A stretch of DNA of 64,000 bases from Nitrospira sp. SG-bin1 (GTDB lineage: Bacteria > Nitrospirota > Nitrospiria > Nitrospirales > Nitrospiraceae): contig LVWS01000045.1 in NCBI GenBank assembly GCA_002083365.1, positions 62,001-126,000 on the forward strand, read 5' to 3'. Every line of letters starts with the position of its first letter. The first letter of the stretch is position 1. Shown here in pieces: positions 16,712 through 25,700 of this stretch. The translations under genes were made by a program, and so were the position numbers. Below the pieces are notes generated by a model. The model was not told the DNA's origin, made no database searches, and saw nothing but the letters and a program-made list of their open reading frames with translations.

Positions 16712-18979
16712 ATGACATCCGATGAATCCTCGACCCTCCCTCATCGAATGGAAATGCTCTATGCCGACGTTATCGTGCCCCGCCATATCGCGAAAACTTT
16801 CACCTATCTCATCCCTCACACCTTAGATCAGACCATCGCAATAGGCCGCCGTGTCCTTGTTCCGTTTGGGCGTACGGTGTTGGAAGGGGTCGTCGTTTCG
16901 CTCAGTAATGATCTAACGGCTGAGCTAAAGGTCGCCTCTCTTAGACGGATCCATTCCCTAGCTCCTAACGAGCACGCTGCTACACTGCCTCCGGCACTGT
17001 TCGAACTATCCCGCAAGATCGCCGAATATTACGTCGCACCCTGGGGCCAATGTCTTCGGCTCATCCTGCCCCCCATGGTGACAAGAAAAACCTCTTCCGC
17101 GAGATACGTGGCTACGGCTGAGGGTCGCGCGGCTTTGGAAGCTCGTCTTTGTCCAGACCATCTGAAGCCAATTCTCGACAGAATAGCTCGACGCACTCGA
17201 GGAATCTTGTGCGCGACACTTCGACCAATCCGACCGAGAAAGGCTGTTCAGGAAATCGATGCCCTCCTCGACAAGTCGTGGATCGCGCTCACACCCTCGG
17301 ACAACTCCAACAGTGAGTTACAAAAGCCACATCGAAAGCGTATTGCAGGGGAGGATGATCACCGTCCGTCAGTCGATGGTATTCTATCAAACGAACCTCT
17401 TCCGGAGATCGACTCCTCGTGGAACATGCACGTCGCACATTGCCTTCACAGCAATCGCATGAGGAAGCTCGTGCTCCACGCTCCTTGGGAATACCGGCTC
17501 AGCCGGCTTGCCGGCTCCATTCAGCAAGCGTTCTCAATGAAAAAATCGGCCATAGTCCTGGTCGGCGAAATCGCGAGAGCATCATGGTTGAAACAACAGC
17601 TCTCACGGCTCACGAACCTCCAAATTACGCTGGCACACTCATCTTCTCCATCCGGTCCATGGCAACAGAGTCCAGCACAGACGCCCGCAGTAGTCGTAGG
17701 AACCCGTTCCGCTATATTTTCACCGCTCCACTCGATTGGACTGATCTGGGTGGAAGGAGAAGAAGACCCTGCCCTGAAAGAACCTCAAGAACCTCGCTAT
17801 CATGCCAGAGAGGTGGCCAGTTTGAGAGCCGAGAGTGAACGGGCGCTTATTGTACTGGCCTCCGCTCACCCGTCCCTTGAAGCACGGTTCGATCCCGAAG
17901 CGGAAATTCATTACCTGCCGCAAGAAGTTGCTCTTCAACCCACGATTGAGCTCGTTGACCTCCGCAACGAGGCAGCAGGAAGTCTCTTGAGCCACAAACT
18001 CGTCCGCGCAATGCACGACGCCCTACGGACTCATACCAAGATCCTACTCTTCCTCAATAGAAAAGGTTATGCCGGAACCCTCGTTTGCCGTGACTGTGGC
18101 TGGGTTCCTCGTTGCGAATCCTGCATCGTACCGCTTGCCTACTATCGTGAGGCCGGCAGATTAACCTGCCGCTACTGCGGTCGAACCGATGGGTTGCCGG
18201 ACCTCTGCCCGTTGTGCCGTACCGCCCATATGAACCCTGTTGGTGATGGTACCGAGCGTGTCGAAGCAGAAGTTCGTCGATTATTCCCACTGGCCAAAAT
18301 TGCCCGGATTGATGGCGACACACTTCGGCACCCAACGTCCGCTCATGCTCTGTGGCAGGGTACCAGGTCGGGCGCGTGGGATATTCTCATTGGGACTCAA
18401 GCACTATTCTGCCGGGAACCGCTGCCCCGCTACGGCCTGATCGGGATTCTTCAAGCAGATTCCGGGTTGCACGTCTCGGACTTTCGCGCAGCGGAACGCA
18501 CGTACCACCTCCTGATTGATGCCGCCAGCCTGGCATGTCCTGCGTCCATGGGAGGTCGAGTCATCGTACAGACACGTCTCCCAACACATCATGTCATACG
18601 GGCCTTGATATCCGGGAACCCCGAGTTGTTCTACAACGAGGAATTCGCCGCACGCAAACTACTTCACTATCCGCCCGTGTGCCATTTGGCTGACCTTTCG
18701 GTAACCGGGAAGGACTTTCGTATCGTCGAAAAGGCCGCCACACAATGGAGTGCGGCGCTGGAACAGAACGCAAGTGGTCTGGAGCCTCTCAATGTCTTGG
18801 GTCCAGTGCTTGCCGTGCGGGGACGCCCTAAAGGCCGTCAACGGTATCGCATCTTGGTAAAGGGCGCCCTCACCGCCCTGACAAGTCGGATCCATGACTC
18901 TGTCCAAAGAATGGAGCGGGAGTACCGCAAGCAACAGATCAAATTCATCGTCGACATCGATCCGATCGAGAATGGATAA
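16712..18979 (+). CDS. priA: PriA-like primosomal protein N' with degenerate ATPase motifs
   Basis: About 755 residues from the ATG at 16712; an ATG at 16748 or 16754 is also plausible because the family usually begins at 'ADVIVPRHIAKTFTYLIP'. The N-terminal DNA-binding domain and the zinc-binding region ('CRDCGWVPRCESC', 'CRYCGRTDGLPDLCPLC') are intact, as is the 'VGDGTERVEAEVRRLFP' segment. The Walker A loop (GVTGSGKTE in PriA) is replaced by 'HAPWEYRLS', and the DEEH box by 'VEGEED'. Intact PriA restarts collapsed replication forks with a 3'-5' helicase; this one probably lacks ATP-driven unwinding, as reported for actinobacterial PriA proteins. It may still load the primosome. Confidence 0.85.
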   Translation: MTSDESSTLPHRMEMLYADVIVPRHIAKTFTYLIPHTLDQTIAIGRRVLVPFGRTVLEGVVVSLSNDLTAELKVASLRRIHSLAPNEHAATLPPALFELSRKIAEYYVAPWGQCLRLILPPMVTRKTSSARYVATAEGRAALEARLCPDHLKPILDRIARRTRGILCATLRPIRPRKAVQEIDALLDKSWIALTPSDNSNSELQKPHRKRIAGEDDHRPSVDGILSNEPLPEIDSSWNMHVAHCLHSNRMRKLVLHAPWEYRLSRLAGSIQQAFSMKKSAIVLVGEIARASWLKQQLSRLTNLQITLAHSSSPSGPWQQSPAQTPAVVVGTRSAIFSPLHSIGLIWVEGEEDPALKEPQEPRYHAREVASLRAESERALIVLASAHPSLEARFDPEAEIHYLPQEVALQPTIELVDLRNEAAGSLLSHKLVRAMHDALRTHTKILLFLNRKGYAGTLVCRDCGWVPRCESCIVPLAYYREAGRLTCRYCGRTDGLPDLCPLCRTAHMNPVGDGTERVEAEVRRLFPLAKIARIDGDTLRHPTSAHALWQGTRSGAWDILIGTQALFCREPLPRYGLIGILQADSGLHVSDFRAAERTYHLLIDAASLACPASMGGRVIVQTRLPTHHVIRALISGNPELFYNEEFAARKLLHYPPVCHLADLSVTGKDFRIVEKAATQWSAALEQNASGLEPLNVLGPVLAVRGRPKGRQRYRILVKGALTALTSRIHDSVQRMEREYRKQQIKFIVDIDPIENG

Positions 18980-18981
18980 GT

Positions 18982-19425
18982 TTACAAGCGCTTCTTCTTG
19001 TTCACCCGGGAAGTCGACACCGTCGAAGACTGTTTTTCTGACGCCGAATCCGGCTTACGTGCTCGTTTGAACAGACCGTAGGCAAACGAAATCCAAAACA
19101 CCGATGAAAAGAACCCTAGCACGACGGCTGAAAGGATCGTTCCCATCTCTGATTCGGGCAGCGATTCCGAACCGTTTCTGAGTTGAATCATTAACACCAA
19201 CGGCCAGGCAAAGCTTTCCAGACCGAGCAATAAGGTTGACCAGGCCCATAGTTCCGTAATCGACTCGGTCATGAACCATAAGAACAGACCCACAATCAGA
19301 GCCCATCCGGCCACGATGGCCGACGAGACAGTTCCCCCCCATATGAGCCAGAACCCAATTGCAGGGACTATGGTTCCCAAAGAAAGATTGAGAAAGATCA
19401 TGAGAGGCGTGGTCCGGACATGCAT
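18982..19425 (-). CDS. Hypothetical membrane protein
   Basis: 147 residues with four hydrophobic segments (about residues 8-28, 33-50, 58-80 and 95-117) and a basic cytoplasmic tail ending in 'VNKKKRL'. No family is recognised. It is convergent with priA (2 bases apart) and lies 67 bases after the response regulator on the same strand. It may share that transcript, but nothing in the sequence links its function to signalling. Confidence 0.6.
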   Translation of the reverse strand: MHVRTTPLMIFLNLSLGTIVPAIGFWLIWGGTVSSAIVAGWALIVGLFLWFMTESITELWAWSTLLLGLESFAWPLVLMIQLRNGSESLPESEMGTILSAVVLGFFSSVFWISFAYGLFKRARKPDSASEKQSSTVSTSRVNKKKRL

Positions 19426-19492
19426 TGCAAAGTCTGACGAGACCGCGTCGTGATGTCAATGCGTAGAACGTTGGGCGTCCACGGCGAGTTTT

Positions 19493-19864
19493 TTAGGCAG
19501 TCAGTTCGGCAGCGACCGTATCGAGCAAAACTTTCAGTTCAAATGGCTTTTGAAGCGTGCGTCTGGCTCCAAGCATCTTGGCGACGTCCAAGAAGTTGAG
19601 GACACCGATCGTATCGCATCCCCCTGTCATTGCGATAACCCGAGTGTCGGGAAACTCCCGGCGGAGGGTCATGATCGCCTCAAGTCCATCTTGATCCGGC
19701 ATGAGAATATCCATAATGACAAGGTCCGGCGATGTGGCACGATACCGATCGAGCCCTTCTTTCCCGTCACGGGCCTCCGCCACCTCATACCCAGCTTGCT
19801 CCAACGTCTCCCGGATGAGATGACGAACCTGGTCCTGATCATCAACCACGAGGACTGACGGCAT
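19493..19864 (-). CDS. Single-domain response regulator (CheY-like receiver)
   Basis: 123 residues from the ATG at 19864 ('MPSVLVVDDQDQVRHLI'). The acidic pair DD, the phospho-acceptor Asp in 'LVIMDILMPDQDG', the Thr in 'VIAMTGG' and the Lys in 'TLQKPFEL' are all present. There is no output domain. It overlaps the end of the upstream hybrid kinase by about 23 bases, so it is probably the second receiver in a phosphorelay from that kinase. Confidence 0.88.
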   Translation of the reverse strand: MPSVLVVDDQDQVRHLIRETLEQAGYEVAEARDGKEGLDRYRATSPDLVIMDILMPDQDGLEAIMTLRREFPDTRVIAMTGGCDTIGVLNFLDVAKMLGARRTLQKPFELKVLLDTVAAELTA

Positions 19865-21989
19865 CCGATACCTCAATCGATATTCTTGAAGATGCCGGGC
19901 CGGAGTCGGCCGGCGGTTCCCGCCATTCCGGATAAGAGGGAGACTGGTCTAATGCCCTGCGAATCGAATAGGCCAGCTCATACAACGTAAGGGGTTTCAG
20001 GAGACATTCGGTAACTTCCTTCGAATAGGCATCATCGGCACCTTGAATACCATGTGACCCGCTGCAGAGAATAACGGGCAGATCCGATCGAAGTTCCCGA
20101 CATTCCTTGGCTAGATGATCTCCGCTCATCCCCGGCATCGTTCGATCGGTAATCAGCAAGTCAAACCGTTTTGGTTCGGCTCGAAAGACGTCCAATGCCT
20201 CCCTAGGCGTCTGACATACCACCGGAGAATAGCCGAGGGATTCCAACACTTCTCTACCGAAACGAACCACAGACTCTTCGTCATCGACGAATAAGATACA
20301 CTCATGTCCGTGTGGGAGCGGAACGTCCTTTTCAGCAATCGATTGAGCACAAGACGGCAGAGCGGGAAGGTACACCGATACCCAAGTACCGCTGTCGATA
20401 TGGCTTTCTACTGTTAAAGCACCACCATGGTCCACGACGATGTCATAGACGACTGCGAGTCCCACCCCCTCTCTCTCAGCGACGACCTTGGGCTTCAAAA
20501 AGGAGCCGACATCCTCAGCGTCTATGCCCTGACTTGTATCCCGAACGCTCAAATAGACATACCTTCCGGCGGGCAGCCGGCCGGAAGGCAGGATCTGATC
20601 CGTTATCAGCTCGCGACTCTGAAGCTGAACTTCGAGGATTCCTCCCGTTGTCTGCATCTCACGGATGGCGTTATCGATCAGCTGGAAAATCATCTCGTGC
20701 ATCTGCACGGCATTGGCAAAGATTGGGGTGGTTGCGTGCGCAATCTGCGCTTTGAGTTCAATCCACAAGGGAATCGTCGGACGAAGGAATCTAAGGGATT
20801 CTTTGACCAACGAGTGGAGGAGGAGGGGACATCGACCTTGGTTGTTCTGCGCACCGAACGCCAGCAACTGTTGGATCAGCTCTCGAGACTTTTTCGCCGC
20901 CGCGACGACTTGTCTGATATGGCGATGCGCTTTGCTTTCAGCCTGAAGCAACGGAAGCGCCAATTCACTGAAGCCGAGGACGGCTGTAAGACCGTTATTC
21001 AGCTCATGAGCGATACCGCCGGCAAAGGTGCCGATCGCTTCCATCCTCGCCGTCTCGCGCCGACGGGCCTCAACGTGCTTACGATCGGTGATATCGACAA
21101 CTGTTCCGAGTGTGCGGATCGGTTGCCTTGAGGCACCATCGCCCTCAAACGAAACCAGAGAACGAAGATTGACGTGCTGCACGCCGCCGCCCGGTCTGAT
21201 GAGACGATGCTCGACCTCACAGGTTCCATTGCCGGTCGAAGAGCGGGCTTGCTGGGCCATAGAGATCACACGTTCCCGATCATCGGGGTGAACGAGCTCG
21301 AGGTACCGCTGCCATGACGCGGCCTCATCGACCCCGACGCCGCAGATGTCCCTTAGGATCGGTGACCATGAGGAGGAATCCGCTCGATGGTCGTATTCAA
21401 AGATCCCGACCTGGCCTATCTGTACGGCAAGTTCCAGTCGTGTCTCGCTTTCTCGGAGCGCCTCTTCGGCCTGCCGATGCATGACGATGTTTTCGTATTG
21501 GCTCCTATCACATGCTCCTCTGAGTGGCCCAATTTCCGACACTTCATTTTCCGATACTTCATTGATCGTCCAAATGATCGACGTCACCCGGCCCAGTGCG
21601 TCTTTCACAGGGGACAGCGACACATCGCTGAAAAATGCGGTGCCGTTTTTGCGGTACTGATGCAACCGCACACGACAGGACCATCCGCCTTGGACGGCCA
21701 TTGCGAGCTTTTCCACCGATGCCCGATCTGTACCAGGACCGCTCAAGATCGATGTCGTTTGACCAATCACCTCATGCTCGGCATAGCCGGTCAGCGACAG
21801 GAAGGCGGAATTTACATAGACAATGGGATGATCGGACGATGCCGTATCCGTCACGAGCACGCTGCAATTGGTCGCCTCGACGACGGTTGAATTCAGGATG
21901 TTCTCTTGGCGCTGTCGAATCACTATCCACAGCAAGAAACTGATGGACAGAAGCAAGCCGAGGAAGAGACCAGCAATCATGCGGGACAA
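19842..21989 (-). CDS. Hybrid sensor histidine kinase (TM-PAS-PAS-HisKA-HATPase-REC)
   Basis: 715 residues. One N-terminal membrane helix (about residues 5-25) with almost no periplasmic part is followed by a PAS domain (about 35-145), a second PAS/PAC (185-303) and HisKA with H328 in 'GGIAHELNNGLTAVLG'. The N-box is 'LIDNAIREM'. A C-terminal receiver (about 560-680) has its Asp in 'LLITDRTMPGMSG' and the Lys in 'CLLKPLTL'. The ATPase part is of the type seen in kinases that pass phosphate to an internal receiver. The adjacent single-domain regulator is the likely next partner. The signal is unknown, presumably cytosolic or membrane-proximal. Confidence 0.9.
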   Translation of the reverse strand: MSRMIAGLFLGLLLSISFLLWIVIRQRQENILNSTVVEATNCSVLVTDTASSDHPIVYVNSAFLSLTGYAEHEVIGQTTSILSGPGTDRASVEKLAMAVQGGWSCRVRLHQYRKNGTAFFSDVSLSPVKDALGRVTSIIWTINEVSENEVSEIGPLRGACDRSQYENIVMHRQAEEALRESETRLELAVQIGQVGIFEYDHRADSSSWSPILRDICGVGVDEAASWQRYLELVHPDDRERVISMAQQARSSTGNGTCEVEHRLIRPGGGVQHVNLRSLVSFEGDGASRQPIRTLGTVVDITDRKHVEARRRETARMEAIGTFAGGIAHELNNGLTAVLGFSELALPLLQAESKAHRHIRQVVAAAKKSRELIQQLLAFGAQNNQGRCPLLLHSLVKESLRFLRPTIPLWIELKAQIAHATTPIFANAVQMHEMIFQLIDNAIREMQTTGGILEVQLQSRELITDQILPSGRLPAGRYVYLSVRDTSQGIDAEDVGSFLKPKVVAEREGVGLAVVYDIVVDHGGALTVESHIDSGTWVSVYLPALPSCAQSIAEKDVPLPHGHECILFVDDEESVVRFGREVLESLGYSPVVCQTPREALDVFRAEPKRFDLLITDRTMPGMSGDHLAKECRELRSDLPVILCSGSHGIQGADDAYSKEVTECLLKPLTLYELAYSIRRALDQSPSYPEWREPPADSGPASSRISIEVSDAVSPRG

Positions 21990-22130
21990 CCTCCCGGTTG
22001 GCAGACCGTTAGTTAAGAATGCGAACTAGTGGTGAGAATCTACAACAATTGGAAGGAAAACATTCAGGGATGAAGGTAGCTACGAAGGTGGATTTTTGCA
22101 TCTAAACGGAGTAGAGCCGAATGTTGTCGC

Positions 22131-22787
22131 TTATCCTTGCCGTTTTACAAAAAAGGCGGCGGCCTGCGCGCGTCGAGTGATGCGAAGCTTCTGAAAGACG
22201 TTGGCCAAATAATTCTTGACCGTCTTGTCGCTCAGTCCGAGCGCGACAGCGATTTCCTTGTTGGTCTTTCCCTCGGCGACCAGGGCGACGACTCGCTCTT
22301 CCTGAGAGGATAGTTGGTCCGTACCAGGTGCCGCGGGCATATCATGAATTCCTCTCAACCACCGCAGCGCCCGTTCCGTCACGCTGGAGTCCAAAATCGA
22401 TTGGCCTTTCGCAACCGAACGGATCGCCTCGAGCAATGCGGGTGAGTCGATTTCTTTGAGGATGTAGCCATGAGCGCCGGCGAGTACAGCGGCCAGCACG
22501 GAATCGTCGTCTGCATAGGACGTCAGGAAAATCACTCGTGTTCCCGGCAGTATCCCTAAAATCTCCCGACAGGCATCGACACCGGACCCATCCGGAAGCC
22601 GGACATCCATCAAGATCACGTCAGGCTTCAACCGTTGTGTTTGCTGAATCGCATCCGCCATGGTCCCCGCCTCTCCTACAACGGTGACTCCTTGAGTTTG
22701 ACCAAGCACCGTTCGCAACCCCACGCGAATGACCTCGTGATCGTCGACGAGCAGTACTCGAATATGTTGTGCTTTAGTTGTGAGCAT
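22131..22787 (-). CDS. NarL/FixJ-family response regulator
   Basis: 218 residues from the ATG at 22787; a longer frame only runs back into the kinase gene. The receiver has 'LLVDDHEVIRVGLRTVL', the phospho-acceptor in 'DVILMDVRLPDGSG', 'IFLTSYADD' and 'YILKEID'. A LuxR-type helix-turn-helix occupies the end ('LSSQEERVVALVAEGKTNKEIAVALGL'). Its start overlaps the upstream multi-PAS kinase by 14 bases, so the two are translationally coupled and almost certainly cognate. It should act as a DNA-binding transcription regulator; targets are unknown. Confidence 0.93.
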   Translation of the reverse strand: MLTTKAQHIRVLLVDDHEVIRVGLRTVLGQTQGVTVVGEAGTMADAIQQTQRLKPDVILMDVRLPDGSGVDACREILGILPGTRVIFLTSYADDDSVLAAVLAGAHGYILKEIDSPALLEAIRSVAKGQSILDSSVTERALRWLRGIHDMPAAPGTDQLSSQEERVVALVAEGKTNKEIAVALGLSDKTVKNYLANVFQKLRITRRAQAAAFFVKRQG

Positions 22788-25700
22788 AGTGAGTATCCTT
22801 TGGAAGATCGAGCGAGATCCTCGTCCCTTTGTCAGGCTTCGATTGGACGGCGAACAAGCCTCGGACCTTTTGAGCCCGTGCCGCCATGTTGACCAACCCA
22901 TGGCCCACCCCCTGAACCGAACGTGTATTAAACCCGATGCCGTCATCCGTCACGGCGAGACGATCGGAACGGACGAGTTCCCGAAGCGAGACCGTGATGT
23001 GTTTGGCGCGGCTGTGGCGCAGGGCATTACTCAACCCTTCCCGTACGATATTGATGATATGGAGCGCCTGTTCGGTGGAAAGCCGCCGTGCGGCCGTGTC
23101 GTCGATCCGGACCCGACATTTGGCGACAGAAGAGACGGACATCGTTTCAACCATGGTCCGCAGAGCCGTCGTGAAATCTCCTCCCTGCATCACTTGGGAC
23201 TCGAGTCCGGCAATGAAATTCCGAACCTCCGTCATGACTTGGTTGAGCTGCCCAATGGCTTGATCCAGTGTCGCCATGAATTTCTCCGCCACATGATCAT
23301 GCTGCTTCCTGATCAGAGGCTTACATGCTTCTAGACCAAGTCCCACGGCATACAACGACTGGAGAATGCCGTCGTGGAGGTCTTGACTGATCCGTTCCCG
23401 TTCTTGAAGCGCGGCGCTCAAGTCTCGCTCGCGCTGGAGAAGCATTTCCTCCATCCGCTTGCGTTCGGTGATATCGGTCGCCGCTCCAAGCACCATGCGC
23501 ACATTTCCTTGGTCATCGAAGATTGGGCGTTTGACCGTTTGTAGCCAGCGGGTCTTTCCTTCCGCATCGGTGATCTTCTCCTCAGGGACGAACCGGTCTC
23601 TCTTGGAATTGATCACCTCAAGATCGCTCTGTCGAAAAAACTTTACCTCTTCCGCATTGGCATTGAAGTCGGCATCTGATTTCCCGATTAGGTCTTCCAC
23701 CGTCGTGCCATACCAATCGGCCACAGCCTTGTTCGCCATGGTAAAACGTCCATCACGATCCCTGGCAAAGATGAGGTCGGGGTCTGTGTCGATGACCTGT
23801 CGCAGGAACGTATGGGACCTGCGAAGTTCGGCCTCCGCCCGCTTACGCTCGCCGATGTCCCGTAAGATCATACAGCCGTATTCTTTTCCTTCATGCAGCA
23901 AATAGTTGACGGTCACATCCGTGTCCAAAACGGTTCCAGTTCGCGACCAAAACTTTGCTTCGAATGTCAACGATCCCTGTTGTTTCAAGAATTCCCAATG
24001 CTGCACCCACCGCTCCACGGGGAAATTCGGGTCGATATCATGGATGGTCATAGCCGTCAGTTCCTTGCGCGAGTACTCCAACATTCGGCATGCCGTGTCA
24101 TTCACGTTGAACATTCGAGCGTTGGGATCTAACCACAAGATCGCCTCGACGGCCTTATCCACAGAGAACTGGGTCAACCGCAACGCTCGTTCCATGCGCC
24201 TGCCTTCAGTGATATCATCCCCCACTGTCACGCTGCATTGTCTGCCGTTCAGCTCGATCAGTTCCGACGACAACAGGCACTGGCGGATTTCCCCGTCCCT
24301 GCTCCGAAGGGTCACTTCCACGTTGCGGACTGACCCTCCACGTTTCAACTGTTCAACGAAGCGAGCCCGGTCCTCCACCGAAGGCCAGAGTCCCATCTGT
24401 AACGTGGTCCGTCCTTCAACGTCTTCCTTTCGATATCCGAACATCCGGTACGCGGCATCATTCGCATCCACCACTCGACCAGAATCCAACTCACTGATAA
24501 CGACCGGATGGGGACTAGCCTTGAACGCTTTGGCGAAACGCTCCTCGCTGATACGTAGCGCCACTTCCGAATGCTTGCGTTCCGTGATATCCTCACATAC
24601 GATCAGGGTTAACGACTCTCCATCCCGGCTTTGCAGCACGCGTGCGAGCTCTCGCACCCACAGCACCGCGCCATCGCGTCGAACTTTGCGCAATTCCCAT
24701 TGCGCCACTCCCTCCGGATGACGAAAGAACGCGGCCATCTCTGCACAGACGCGCGCTCGATCTTCTTCGAAGAAAATCTCCGCTACCGACTTCCCGACCA
24801 GATCCTCGACACGATAGCCCAAGTACTGCGCGCCATACTGGTTGACAGACCGAATGACTCCCGATCCGTCCACGGTGAAGTACATGGAAGGAGTTTCATC
24901 GTAGAGGGTTCGGTACCGTTCCTCGCTCTGGCGCAGCGCATCCAGAGCCGCTTGACGGTCCATCTCACCGCCAAGCCACCGCGCCATGAGCTGAATGAAG
25001 TCCCGTTCAGAATCGGTAAACGGCTTCTTGCGGGGTGTGATACCCGCAAAACACAGGGTCCCATAGGTTCGGTCAACGCCGTTTATCCCGGCCCCGATGT
25101 AAGTCTCCAACCTCAATGCAGCGTAGGCCGGGTGCCGCTGCCACTCCGGGGAAGCCCCGGCATGCGTGAAACAGACCGGCCCGTTCCGGCGAAGGGCCTC
25201 ACTGCAGTACGTCTTACTCAGCGACACACGCATGCCTGGATGGAACGCCATGTCGGGCGCCTTCACTTGTCCCACCTCCAACTCGTCGCCTCGGACAAAT
25301 GTCTCCATCCCGATGGGGAGGTCGAAGAAGCGGCACCCGAGCTGGAGTAACGCCTCGACCCGTTCCTTGAACGACTGGCCCTGCGCGGAGGCGATATCGT
25401 GGAGCGCACGAATCGCCTGTCGGCTTTTCCAGAGAGTCTGTTCCGCTTGTTTTCGCTCCGTGATGTCGGAAAACAGCCCCAGGATGGCTGGTTTACCGTT
25501 CCATGTGATTCGAGCCGCCTCGACCTGAACAGGAATCGGGGTTTCATCCATTTTCAGATAGATTCGTTCGGCACTATGGACGGAGACTCCGCCGCTCAGC
25601 AGTCGTTTCACGTTCTCATGCACTTCCTGATGATAGTCCGGATGGATGAACTCAAACGTCGGCCTATCAAGGATTTCCTGAGCATCTTTCGCCCCCAAAA

